Below are positions 9,101-16,113 of a stretch of 64,000 bases of DNA, one piece after another. Source of the DNA: Hornefia butyriciproducens. GTDB taxonomy: Bacteria; Bacillota; Clostridia; Peptostreptococcales; Anaerovoracaceae. Every line of letters begins with the position of its first letter. Position 1 is the first letter of the stretch. The notes under the pieces are model-generated. The model did not search any database. It saw nothing but the letters and a program-made list of their open reading frames with translations, and was not told the origin of the DNA. The position numbers and the translations under genes were made by a program. The stretch lies in assembly GCF_009695915.1 (NCBI RefSeq), contig NZ_VUMZ01000010.1:1-64000 (forward strand). The letters are read 5' to 3'.

Positions 9101-9828
9101 ATCACCGAATTCTCTTCCGTAGTCTTAACGGTGCCGGTATTACTCTTAATGACGTCGCGATTGGTGTCCACGGTTCCACTATTGCTCTCGATGATGCCGT
9201 AGTTATCATCCACATTCCCGCTGTTGTTTTTTATGATGCCGTAGTTGTAACTCAGCCCCCGGGAACTCTTCGTGGAAGCGTAGTTCTCAATCGTTCCGTA
9301 GTTATATGTGCCGCTGCCCGCGGTTGCGGGAACTGTACCGATGGTTCCATAGTTGTAGGTAAATCCTTTGTTCACCGTTCCGATCTCACCGTAATTGTAG
9401 GTCACGCTCCCGGCACTGTCGTCCGTCGCTTTTCCATAAAAATAGGTTGCGGTCCTGGAGGTTGCCTCACTGATTTCCGTCCAGCGGGCGTAGTAGGTGG
9501 TGTTTGATGCGGGTTCACTGTCACCTGCTTTCAGAATGTTCCCCCATTCGGATCCACTCTTGGTCCACCAGCCGTTGAAGACGTATCCGTCCTGCTGCGC
9601 GACAGGCAGCGGCGCAGCCACCCTCTTCTTGTCCGTTACCTTTACCGTTCCTCCGCCCGTACCGCCATTTGTGTCAAGCACAATGGCGGTGGAGTCCGAT
9701 AACGCGTGTGCCGGAGTGACATTCAGCATTGCGAAACACAAAATCACCGCAAGCACAATCGCCGCGCTGCAGACCCATTTTCTGCCCCGTCCGTCTGTCA
9801 TCCGGCCGGAATGAAATTTCATACTCAT
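6178..9828 (-). CDS. Large secreted adhesin: InlB-type B repeats, NYG repeats, Fn3-like and Ig-like end
   Basis: About 1216 residues. I start it at 9828 (MSMKFHSGR), behind GAGAGAGAGG, because the signal peptide (hydrophobic AAIVLAVILCFAMLNV, ending PAHA) then sits at the N-terminus. Several Listeria-Bacteroides (InlB B) repeats of the ITYDLDGG...FTGWTGTGL...YKATW type alternate with two runs of short repeats built on NYG (YNYGTIG, DNYGIIE, KNYGYVG), which look like a beta-helix. The end holds an Fn3-like segment (LTWNKVSAHHYEVY) and an Ig-like segment finishing in SVVITVK. There is no LPXTG motif. The same C-terminal pair occurs in the 32090-37450 protein. A role in adhesion is inferred. Confidence 0.85.
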   Translation of the reverse strand: MSMKFHSGRMTDGRGRKWVCSAAIVLAVILCFAMLNVTPAHALSDSTAIVLDTNGGTGGGTVKVTDKKRVAAPLPVAQQDGYVFNGWWTKSGSEWGNILKAGDSEPASNTTYYARWTEISEATSRTATYFYGKATDDSAGSVTYNYGEIGTVNKGFTYNYGTIGTVPATAGSGTYNYGTIENYASTKSSRGLSYNYGIIKNNSGNVDDNYGIIESNSGTVDTNRDVIKSNTGTVKTTEENSVMYNDGGTVESAEEGVIYNYSGTVKQYWASGSPRVYNFAGGTFVYNSSSGGATIYDLGGTTSGKPGRYDKTISCFKVELGSGLVKSVGGDFIEAKDGSVYLPQGGKGTLTPADGVDKLYMSGGDLTENGDGTYTVSNVKKDAAISDVPTYSISYDLDGGALADGDSNPIAYTSKDTITLKNPQDKKNGEYTEFLFAGWTGTGLDAPAKEVTIPAGSTGNRSYKATWTPNPDLISITFKFDVDSRGIVKKYDKSKAGTVFGSFLNDSGLDSYVTRTGYDFVGWYTGEKDGKKIGSDTARPSEDTTYYARWQIRTVTIKLDGNGGTDGGTFTGKYKETIGVLPMSSRSGYIFNGWWARDKSGNWNGVLSARDGFPAQDTTYYARWTKKTAENTTTFINGVSGFDGFFTATDENRGNVSENYGEIGLVTEGGTVGKNYGYVGIYKGGSISDNYGVIGNNKGKLNYNYNMLKVNSGELDYNEGLLSLNTGFLHNSRAGVETNKGTIDYNYGVLKANDETGEVGTNYGEIRFNAGTVNRNYGKVNNFGGTVKDSRNGAEVTDFYKVIPGSRVKKITYEEGFTGFQNERWLEKDKGTGIIRVQLTDDALDEAFAVKADGCDIQKNEDGSYTLSKVTGNVTISAEPTVYTITYDLDGGEAENKATYTYDDEAFTLNNPVRKGFKFTGWSGTGLQGEDNMTVTVPQNSYGSRSYKAHWKKVTYTITYDLAGGNVKTANPDSYNVETAAFSLQNPEREGYVFTGWTGTGLTGNTRTVTVATGTTGNLAFKATWKRPVLLLTVKAGGKKAQKLTWNKVSAHHYEVYGTLCSKEKFKKLASVKGTSKTFRKLRRKDAYKYYVVAVDSQGKRIAKSAAQHSITGNDSGIKTNAKSVSVRAGKTTLRTGQTTKLKVSVKAERKGRVVLWKGHTPRYRYVVTDAEYPYSTSRAVKVTAGGTVKAVSKGQARIYVMAANGVRTSVVITVK

Positions 9829-9888
9829 AGATGCCTCTCTCTCAAAATCGTAATACACTGTAACTTCACAATAACTTAATGCGTGCTC

Positions 9889-9941
9889 AGCTACCGGATA
9901 TGCTTGAAATATCAATAATACAAAGAGCATATTCGGTAGCC
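9889..9941 (-). promoter_or_regulatory. Stem-loop in the adhesin leader
   Basis: A 16-bp stem with two mismatches (foot GGCTACCG, top AATATGCT) and a 21-base AT-rich loop, 60 bases before the adhesin start. No U-run follows on either strand, so it is a leader structure, not a terminator. Confidence 0.55.
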
Positions 9942-9955
9942 TGCCGGCGCACCCT

Positions 9956-10038
9956 TCCATTGGATGGTGCGCCGCGACGCTACTGACAAACTGCCGTCAG
10001 CTCCCATTAAGTCTGACGGGAACTTAATGAGCAGACGC
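9956..10038 (-). repeat. Shared leader element, copy 2 (adhesin leader)
   Basis: Homologous to 5582-5664 in the pilus leader, same orientation. Here it folds into two visible hairpins: CCGTCAG/CTGACGG around the CTTAATGGG segment, and CGGCGCACC/GGTGCGCCG around TTCCATTGGAT (extending to about 9945). It lies 130 bases before the adhesin start. Confidence 0.6.
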
Positions 10039-10070
10039 TGACTTAATAATCCCTGAACTCTTGGAAATGC

Positions 10071-10283
10071 AGCAGGTTTGTTTTCCCTTTCCACATATCG
10101 CTGCGAGATTTCTTTTACCTTATTTTATTATTTTTTTACCCGCATGAAAACAACGAGAAATGACGTTTTCGTTGACATAATTCGTACTTGACAAAATATT
10201 AATTTTATGCTCACAAAGCAATTACAATGCATGGAATAAATACATCCAAAACCGCACTCTCTCCGGAAAGGCCTGATTTTTTA
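10071..10283. promoter_or_regulatory. Conserved surface-gene upstream module, copy A
   Basis: About 213 bases that align end to end with 37776-37990, upstream of the other large adhesin, in the same position and orientation to the gene. By eye about four fifths of bases match; one 30-base block near 10168-10197, containing TTCGTTGACATAATTCGTAC, is identical. On the minus strand TTGTTT, 17 bases, TAATAA offers a promoter for the adhesin. On the plus strand the identical block carries two TTGACA hexamers. ATGCATTGTAATTGC is also kept. Confidence 0.7.
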
Positions 10284-10452
10284 ATGCAGACGTGAAAGGC
10301 CGAACAGACATATATGGCGGCCGCGATTGTACTCCGGCTTCGCAGCAGGTCAGTTAAAAGAATCGCCACCGCATCATGTTTTGTAAACTCCACACCTCTG
10401 CACCGCGTTCTGTAAACTTCGTACCGTGTTTCGCAAACTTTGCATAAAAACA

Positions 10453-10483
10453 TTGGACAAAGCCTGACCCGCCATGTTATATT
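10453..10483 (+). promoter_or_regulatory. Putative promoter of the pab leader
   Basis: TTGGAC (10453-10458) and TGTTATATT (10475-10483) with 17-19 bases between, depending on the hexamer chosen. The only promoter-like pair I see before pabA. Confidence 0.4.
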
Positions 10484-10510
10484 AATTGCGATGGTGTGTC
10501 CACGAAGCGG

Positions 10511-10556
10511 AAAACTGCCAGGAAAAGATTCTAACAGAATCTTTCCCTGACAGTTT
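10511..10556 (+). terminator. Strong intrinsic terminator in the pab leader
   Basis: AACTGCCAGG and CCTGACAGTT form a long stem with AGATTCT/AGAATCT inside, followed by TTTTTTATTTT. It lies about 20 bases after the predicted start and 180 bases before pabA, with no plus-strand gene upstream for it to serve. That makes an attenuator for the pab operon plausible. 10284-10450 shows nothing else that I recognise. Confidence 0.65.
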
Positions 10557-10736
10557 TTTATTTTATGCCGCAGCCTCCCGGCATGCGGCGTGCCGGCACG
10601 ATTGGCATGAAAGGCAGCGCATCGACATGAAATTCAAAATCCGAAAATCCGGGATCGGAGAACCCGGACCCCAGAAACCAGACATCTCCCGGAGGGCTGA
10701 AGCCTTCAGAAAATCAGAAAGGAAGTACTTGCTGTT

Positions 10737-11597
10737 ATGTATCTGATGATTGACCATTATGATTCTTTTGTATACAATCTCGCCTGCTACATGCAGGAAT
10801 GCGGCGCGGAGGTAGAAACAGTACGGAGCGGCAGCGCCGATCTCACACAAATTGAAATGCTTGCACGGTCCGGAGAACTGGAAGGAATCGTTATCTCCCC
10901 GGGTCCGAAGGGGCCGGACGACTGCCCGCTCAGCCAGGAGCTGGTTCGCCGAATGTCCGATCGGATTCCGATTCTCGGAGTCTGCCTGGGACATCAGATT
11001 ATCGGCCGTGTTTTCGGCGCCACCGTTCAGCGCGGACAACGCCCCATGCACGGAAAAATCAGTCTCATCCACAACAGCCGGCAAGGTCTGTTTCGCGGGC
11101 TTCCGGCCTTCTATCGGGTGACACGTTACCATTCGCTGGTGGTCAGTGAAGAAAATCTGCCGCATGAACTGGAGGTCGATGCGCGCACCGGCGACGGCGT
11201 AATTATGGGATTCCACCACAAAGAATTTCCCATTTTCGGGGTTCAGTTTCATCCGGAAGCTGTGCTGACCGAGTATGGGCACGAGCTGCTTTACAACTTT
11301 ATCCAGATCAGCAGAGAAAGATCCGATAGCAAAGCCACTGGAGCATACGCGGGAGCAGCCCTCAGGGGTGATGTCGTGAAAGCGGCCGAGTCAACCCTCG
11401 GAGGCAATGCCGAAACAGTCACCGGTGAGACCGTCGGGGCAATCTTCGGGGGCAATGCTGAAGATGCATCAGAGGCAACCCTTGGGGGTGATGTCGCGAA
11501 AGCGACCGAGGCAGCCCTCGTCGGCAATGCCGAGAAAGACAATGAAACAGACATCGGAGATTCCGCCGGTACCAAAAAGGAGGAAATCAGATCATGA
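10737..11597 (+). CDS. pabA: Aminodeoxychorismate synthase glutamine amidotransferase subunit
   Basis: 286 residues. Residues 1-190 are a class I glutamine amidotransferase: N-terminal MYLMIDHYDSFVYNL, the nucleophile Cys in GVCLGHQIIG, and the His-Glu pair in FGVQFHPEAVLTEYG. It supplies ammonia to PabB for 4-amino-4-deoxychorismate in folate synthesis; TrpG has the same fold, so it could serve both. Family members end near residue 190. Here about 95 more residues follow, made of degenerate units such as LGGNAETV, FGGNAEDA and LVGNAEKD, low in complexity and acidic. The ATG overlaps pabB by four bases (ATGA). Confidence 0.9.
   Translation: MYLMIDHYDSFVYNLACYMQECGAEVETVRSGSADLTQIEMLARSGELEGIVISPGPKGPDDCPLSQELVRRMSDRIPILGVCLGHQIIGRVFGATVQRGQRPMHGKISLIHNSRQGLFRGLPAFYRVTRYHSLVVSEENLPHELEVDARTGDGVIMGFHHKEFPIFGVQFHPEAVLTEYGHELLYNFIQISRERSDSKATGAYAGAALRGDVVKAAESTLGGNAETVTGETVGAIFGGNAEDASEATLGGDVAKATEAALVGNAEKDNETDIGDSAGTKKEEIRS
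11330..11575 (+). repeat. Degenerate tandem repeats coding the PabA tail
   Basis: Repeated blocks of the type GGCAATGCCGAAACAG, with GGGGGTGATGTC spacing them, recur through this stretch and encode the GGNAE/GDVAKA units. Length and sequence vary from unit to unit. Confidence 0.7.
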
Positions 11598-13288
11598 CAA
11601 CACACGTAGAAAAACTCGACTTTTACCGGCCCACAGCAGAAATTTTTGAGCGGTATCATCAGGAACCTTTTGCGATTTTCCTGGATTCTTCGACGTCGGT
11701 CGCGAGTCGCTGCAATTCGACGCCGGTCGCGAGTTACTGCGACTCTTCGCAGTTCGCCGATTATTCGCAGACGCCTTCGACGCCGGTCGCAGGTCGCTGC
11801 AGTTCTTCGCAGTTCGCCGGCTCTTCGCCGGCGCCTTCGACGCCGGTCGCGGATTGCTGCAGCTCCTCCTCCCGGCAATACGAACGATATTCCATCATCG
11901 CACTGGAGCCGTACCTGATTCTGACAGAGACGGAAGGGCGCTGCACGGAAAACGGGGCTGCCTGTCCGGAGTCTCTCGAGCAGCGTCTGTCACGGCGGCT
12001 GGAGGAGCACCGCGAAGATAATCCGACACACCTGCCTTTGATCGCCGGCGCCTTCGGATACTTCTCCTACGATTTCTGCCGGAAGTTCGAGAATATTCAC
12101 AGCCGCCACCCCCGAACGGTGCAGGTTCCGGACGCTTTTTTCGCATTTTATGACGTTTTGATTATCGAGGACCGGGAGGAACGCGCGTTGTATCTGACGA
12201 TGCGCGAGGAAGCGGAGGACTTCGGAGCCAGGCTCACAAAGTATCGAGCAGAGCTGCGCAAACCATGTTTTGTTCCTGCTCCCCCCGCGCACAAAGGGCT
12301 TGCTCCCTTCAGCTCCGCTTTCACAAAGGCTTCCTATAAGGAGGCGATTCGCCGACTGATTGAATACATCAGAGCCGGCGACATCTATATCGCCAACATG
12401 ACGCAGCAGCTCCGGCTCAGCAGCAGCCGGGAGCCCTATGAAGTGTACCGCTACCTCCGCACACACCACCCGACCCCCTTCGGCGGATTCCTGCAGGGCG
12501 TGGATTTTCAGGTAGTCTGCGCCTCTCCCGAACGTTTTGTGCGGATTCGCGGGAACCGGGTCGAAACACGGCCCATCAAGGGTACCCGGAAACGCGGGAG
12601 CACGGAGCAGGAAGACTCCATGCTCCGCGAAGAACTGCGGCACTCAACCAAAGATCGCAGCGAGCTCCTGATGATCGTAGACCTGGAGCGCAACGACCTG
12701 AATCACATCTGCGAAGCCGGCAGCGTACAGGTTCCGGAGCATTTTGTCATCGAAGACTATTCCACTGTCTTTCACCTGGTGAGCACAGTCATCGGAAGAA
12801 GGCGGCAGGATATTGAGGTTCCGGAGCTTCTTCACAGCCTTTTCCCCGGCGGTTCCATAACCGGAGCACCGAAAATCCGGGCCATGGAAATCATCGATGA
12901 ACTGGAACTGGAGCGGCGGAATCTGTATACCGGTACACTTGGGTACTTTTCGCTGGACGGAAACTGCGACTTCAATATCATGATCCGGACCGGGATATGC
13001 CGCGGGAACCAGTGGCATCTGGGCGTCGGCGGAGGTATCACCTGCGAATCCGACCCGGAGGCGGAGTACGAAGAAACCCTGCAGAAGGCAAAAGCAATGC
13101 GGGAGGCTTTGTGGTCGGGCAACGACGCTCGCGGACAGGCCGATAGCGACGACGCTCGTGAACTATCCGACGGCCTCGGCGACGACGCTCACGGACAGGC
13201 CGAAGGGCTCGACAGTGCGCGCAAACATGCCGATACGGGCGGCGGAGTTGATACTGACGATGACTTTGTACAGAAGGAGACTGTATGA
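11594..13288 (+). CDS. pabB: Aminodeoxychorismate synthase component I
   Basis: 564 residues, chorismate-binding enzyme. The motif PIKGTRKRG carries the lysine that marks PabB (TrpE has PIAGT). Also seen are DRSELLMIVDLERNDL, HLVSTVIG, FPGGSITGAPKIRAMEII and GVGGGITCESDPEAEYEET. It converts chorismate plus ammonia to 4-amino-4-deoxychorismate. Two oddities: residues about 32-95 are a serine-rich repeat insertion (STPVASYC, STPVAGRC, STPVADCC) before the conserved YSIIALEPYL, and residues about 507-560 are an acidic repeat tail (GNDARGQADSDD, GDDAHGQAEGLD). Overlaps pabA and pabC by four bases at each end, so the three are translationally coupled. Confidence 0.92.
   Translation: MTTHVEKLDFYRPTAEIFERYHQEPFAIFLDSSTSVASRCNSTPVASYCDSSQFADYSQTPSTPVAGRCSSSQFAGSSPAPSTPVADCCSSSSRQYERYSIIALEPYLILTETEGRCTENGAACPESLEQRLSRRLEEHREDNPTHLPLIAGAFGYFSYDFCRKFENIHSRHPRTVQVPDAFFAFYDVLIIEDREERALYLTMREEAEDFGARLTKYRAELRKPCFVPAPPAHKGLAPFSSAFTKASYKEAIRRLIEYIRAGDIYIANMTQQLRLSSSREPYEVYRYLRTHHPTPFGGFLQGVDFQVVCASPERFVRIRGNRVETRPIKGTRKRGSTEQEDSMLREELRHSTKDRSELLMIVDLERNDLNHICEAGSVQVPEHFVIEDYSTVFHLVSTVIGRRRQDIEVPELLHSLFPGGSITGAPKIRAMEIIDELELERRNLYTGTLGYFSLDGNCDFNIMIRTGICRGNQWHLGVGGGITCESDPEAEYEETLQKAKAMREALWSGNDARGQADSDDARELSDGLGDDAHGQAEGLDSARKHADTGGGVDTDDDFVQKETV
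11690..11875 (+). repeat. Tandem repeats inside pabB (N-terminal insertion)
   Basis: Units built on TTCGACGCCGGTCGC recur at least four times, interleaved with CTTCGCAGTTCGCCG. The reading frame is kept throughout. Confidence 0.8.
13115..13260 (+). repeat. Tandem repeats coding the PabB tail
   Basis: GACGACGCTCGCGGACAGGC-type units recur about four times just before the pabB stop, in frame, encoding Asp/Ala/Gly-rich sequence. Confidence 0.7.
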
Positions 13289-14043
13289 TCAGAGAAGACG
13301 AAGGATATTTTTTCGGGCTGGGAGCATTTGAAACCATCGCGGTTGAGTACGGAACTCCCGTCTGGGCAGACCGGCACCTGCGGCGGCTGGCGGAGGCGCT
13401 AACCTTTCTGGGGATTGACCGGACAGGCGGAGAAATCAACGATGCATTGGAAGCGGCACTGGAGGACCCGCGGCTGCAGCAGGGGCGTTATGCGCTGAAA
13501 CTTACGATTTCAGAACAAAATATATTGACGGCGATTCGGCCGAACCCCTACGACCGGCAGACAGTCGAATCAGATTTTGTCGCCGTATATTCCTCTGTCC
13601 GCAGGAACGAAACATCTCCGCTGGTCTTCCGCAAAACTCTGAACTACGGCGACTGCATCCTCGAAAAAAGGCGAGCCGCCGCACTGGGCGTCGATGAACC
13701 CGTCTTTTTAAACACCCGCGGCGAAATTACAGAGGGCGCAGTGTCCAATGTGTTTTTTGTGCGGAACGGGAGCATCGTCACACCACCTGTCTCCTGCGGT
13801 CTGCTGCCCGGCATCGCCCGGGAGGTTCTCATGGAACGGTGCGATATCTGCGAAGAAATCCTCCGGCCGGAGGATGCCGCCATCTGCGAGGAAATGTTTC
13901 TGACCAATTCACTGATGGGAGTCATGCCCGTTCGCAGGCTGGGCTCCCACACCTTCGCAGGCACAGAAACCGGAATGCGGCTGACCAGTGAGTTCCGAGA
14001 ACTGAACAGCGGGGTCTTCAGGGCTTCGTCTGGCGGCGCGTGA
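13285..14043 (+). CDS. pabC: 4-amino-4-deoxychorismate lyase
   Basis: 252 residues, fold-type IV PLP enzyme. Marks: GYFFGLGAFETIAV near the start, the PLP lysine expected in FRKTLNYGDCILEK, the EITEGAVSNVFFV block, and the TNSLMGVMPV end. It releases pyruvate from aminodeoxychorismate to give p-aminobenzoate, completing the three-gene path with PabA and PabB. D-amino acid and branched-chain aminotransferases share the fold, but the operon decides for PabC. The last residues (RASSGGA) are coded by the first unit of the repeat tract that continues past the stop. Confidence 0.9.
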   Translation: MIREDEGYFFGLGAFETIAVEYGTPVWADRHLRRLAEALTFLGIDRTGGEINDALEAALEDPRLQQGRYALKLTISEQNILTAIRPNPYDRQTVESDFVAVYSSVRRNETSPLVFRKTLNYGDCILEKRRAAALGVDEPVFLNTRGEITEGAVSNVFFVRNGSIVTPPVSCGLLPGIAREVLMERCDICEEILRPEDAAICEEMFLTNSLMGVMPVRRLGSHTFAGTETGMRLTSEFRELNSGVFRASSGGA

Positions 14044-14215
14044 TAGGGGCTTCGTCCGGCGGCTCGGTAGGGGCCCCGTCCGTCGATGCGCGGTAAGAGT
14101 CCTGTCCGGCGGCGCGTGGCAGGGGCTTCGTCCGGCGGCTCGGCAGGGGCTTCGCCCCGTGGCGCGGGCACGAGGTTCGTCCGACAACCCGGCGCGGAAT
14201 GACATACGGCGGGAG
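14020..14215 (+). repeat. GC-rich degenerate tandem repeat after pabC
   Basis: About six units around GGGGCTTCGTCCGGCGGCTC, from the end of pabC into the intergenic space. No gene and no terminator-like U-run is visible here. Up to the promoter at 14261 I see nothing further. Confidence 0.75.
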
Positions 14216-14260
14216 TTTTGCAAAAGTCCCGGCCGGGTCAGATATTTTTGAATAAACAGG

Positions 14261-14289
14261 TTGCTAACCTTCCGCCAATGTAGTACAAT
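14261..14289 (+). promoter_or_regulatory. Sigma-A promoter of the CoA-transferase gene
   Basis: TTGCTA (14261-14266), 17 bases, TACAAT (14284-14289). The leader to the ATG is about 125 bases. Confidence 0.75.
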
Positions 14290-14293
14290 TGGA

Positions 14294-14311
14294 TTGTTAG
14301 AAAGTTAACAA
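14294..14311 (+). promoter_or_regulatory. Rex operator
   Basis: TTGTTAGAAAGTTAACAA matches the redox-sensing repressor Rex consensus TTGTTAANNNNTTAACAA with one change. It begins five bases after the -10 box, covering the transcription start, where bound Rex would block initiation while NADH is low. Confidence 0.75.
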
Positions 14312-14419
14312 ACGGTCGGCGAGCCGGAAGGACACGCTGCCGGGGTACTGTGATTTTCGTACAAAACACGAGTCCGGCGCAGATGGCGCGCCGCCACAGA
14401 AAAAGAAAGGAAGGCCTGA

Positions 14420-15778
14420 ATGTACAAGGTTTCGACTTTAGCGGAAGAATATAAGAAAAAACTGATTACGGCAGACGAAGCGGCTGCGATGGTGCGCCCC
14501 GGTGATCGGATCCACTACGGTCTGGGCTGCGGCGCGGTCGTGGATATCGACGAGGCGCTGGCCAAGCGTGCGGACGAACTTCACGGCGTAGAGGTGATCA
14601 GTACTGTATCCATCCGAGAGAAGCCCTTCGCCCTTTACGAGGCGACCACCTCCAACGATCAGGTGAAATTCGCGTCGGCGCATTTCAGCGGATTTGACCG
14701 GTTGATGTCCAAAAACGGACGCTGCTGGTATATCCCCATGCTGTTTTCCGAGCTGCCGAAATACTGGATCAACAATCCGTCGGGTATTGATATCGCCATG
14801 TTCCAGGTGGCGCCCATGGACAAGCACGGGAACTTCAATCTGGGTCCCCAGGTCGCGGACATGTGGGGCGTAATCAAGGCCGCCAAGAAGATCATCGTCG
14901 AAGTCAACGAAAACATGCCCATCGCGCTGGGGCACCAGACTCAGCTGAACCTGTACGGCATCGATTATGTGGTGGAAGGCTCCAACACGCCTCTGGCCCA
15001 GATGCCGGACAAGCCGGGGAGCAAAATCGACCGGATGATCGCCTCCCACGTTGTCGAACGCATCAAATCCCACAGCACACTGCAGCTGGGAATCGGCGCA
15101 CTGCCCTCCACCATCGGAAAAATGCTGGCGCAGTCAGACATCCGCAATATCAATGCGCACACAGAGATGTTCGTTGACGCCTACGTAGATCTCTTCGAGG
15201 CAGGCAAGCTCACGGGGAACAAAAACGTAGACAAAGGCAAGGCTCTCTATACCTTTGCCGGCGGCACGCAAAGGCTCTACGACTTCATCGACAACAACCC
15301 GATCTGCTGCAACGCGCCGGTAAACTATGTAAACAACGTACACATCATTTCCAGCATTAAGAATTTCGTATCGGTAAACAGCTGCATTCAGGTCGACCTG
15401 TACGGGCAGGTATGTTCCGAATCCGTAGGGCACCAGCAGATTTCCGGCACCGGCGGACAGCTGGACTTCGTAATGGGTGCTTTCCAGTCGGAAGGCGGCA
15501 AAAGTTTCATTTGTACTCCTTCGACACGGGCACTGCCCGACGGCACTGTGGAATCCCTCATCGCTCCGATGCTGAAGCCGGGTTCCATTGTCACTACGCC
15601 GCGTATGGCCACTCATTACATTGTCACCGAATACGGCGCCGCGGATCTGAAAGGCAAGTCCACCTGGGAGCGGGCAGAAGCGCTGATTAACATCGCCCAT
15701 CCTGATTTCCGCGAGGATCTGATTAAAAACGCGGAGAAAATGGGAATCTGGAAATACACCAGCAAAACATCGTTCTAG
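14420..15778 (+). CDS. Butyryl-CoA:acetate / 4-hydroxybutyrate CoA-transferase family
   Basis: 452 residues, full length for family I-like acetyl-CoA hydrolase/transferases. Marks: GLGCGAVVDIDEAL near the N-terminus, LGIGALPSTIGKML, the expected catalytic Glu in NAHTEMFVD, and SGTGGQLDFVMGAF, then EGGKSFICTPST. Such enzymes move CoA between acetate and a C4 acyl group, in butyrate formation or in 4-hydroxybutyrate use; the exact substrate cannot be fixed by eye. The Rex site at the promoter ties it to NADH balance, as expected for the last step of butyrate fermentation. The gene stands alone, with a good AAGAAAGGAAGG ribosome site. Confidence 0.87.
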   Translation: MYKVSTLAEEYKKKLITADEAAAMVRPGDRIHYGLGCGAVVDIDEALAKRADELHGVEVISTVSIREKPFALYEATTSNDQVKFASAHFSGFDRLMSKNGRCWYIPMLFSELPKYWINNPSGIDIAMFQVAPMDKHGNFNLGPQVADMWGVIKAAKKIIVEVNENMPIALGHQTQLNLYGIDYVVEGSNTPLAQMPDKPGSKIDRMIASHVVERIKSHSTLQLGIGALPSTIGKMLAQSDIRNINAHTEMFVDAYVDLFEAGKLTGNKNVDKGKALYTFAGGTQRLYDFIDNNPICCNAPVNYVNNVHIISSIKNFVSVNSCIQVDLYGQVCSESVGHQQISGTGGQLDFVMGAFQSEGGKSFICTPSTRALPDGTVESLIAPMLKPGSIVTTPRMATHYIVTEYGAADLKGKSTWERAEALINIAHPDFREDLIKNAEKMGIWKYTSKTSF

Positions 15779-15784
15779 GCACGG

Positions 15785-15880
15785 CAACAAAGGCCGGTGC
15801 AGATGTGCACGTGCCGCGAGCATGAACAAAGGCAGACTCGGGCGTGCGCAGGCGGCAGCAAAGGCCGGTGCGGACGTGCC
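15785..15880 (+). repeat. Intergenic repeat pair before purB
   Basis: AACAAAGGCCGGTGCAGATG (15787-) and a close copy (AGCAAAGGCCGGTGCGGACG, 15855-), 68 bases apart, each followed by a GTGCCGC block. The rest of 15779-16045 shows no gene and no clear terminator. Confidence 0.55.
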
Positions 15881-16045
15881 GCATTTACGAACAGAGTCAT
15901 TTCCGGGCGTTACACAAAGAATAATGCGATCATGTCAGAGCAGAAATACTCCGGCATGGTCGTTTTCTTATCGCCCGGCTTCGCCGAACCGGTCCGAAGC
16001 ACTCATTTCATGCCACTTTACCGCGATTCCATTGCCTAATCGGGG

Positions 16046-16074
16046 TTGAAAACACATGGTTCAGATGCTATAAT
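16046..16074 (+). promoter_or_regulatory. Sigma-A promoter of purB-purA(-alr)
   Basis: TTGAAA (16046-16051), 17 bases, TATAAT (16069-16074), 40 bases before the purB start. Confidence 0.8.
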
Positions 16075-16113
16075 CAAAAATGGATTAAACTGTATGTACA
16101 GGGAGGAAAATGA

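Noticed and set aside
10071-10283. c-di-GMP riboswitch in the adhesin leader
   Set aside because: I looked for the class I and class II conserved cores because surface genes often have them, and found neither; GGAAAGGGAAAAC alone is not enough.
10211-10453. 80-residue minus-strand open frame in the adhesin upstream region
   Set aside because: It overlaps the conserved control module, has no ribosome site and no recognisable sequence.
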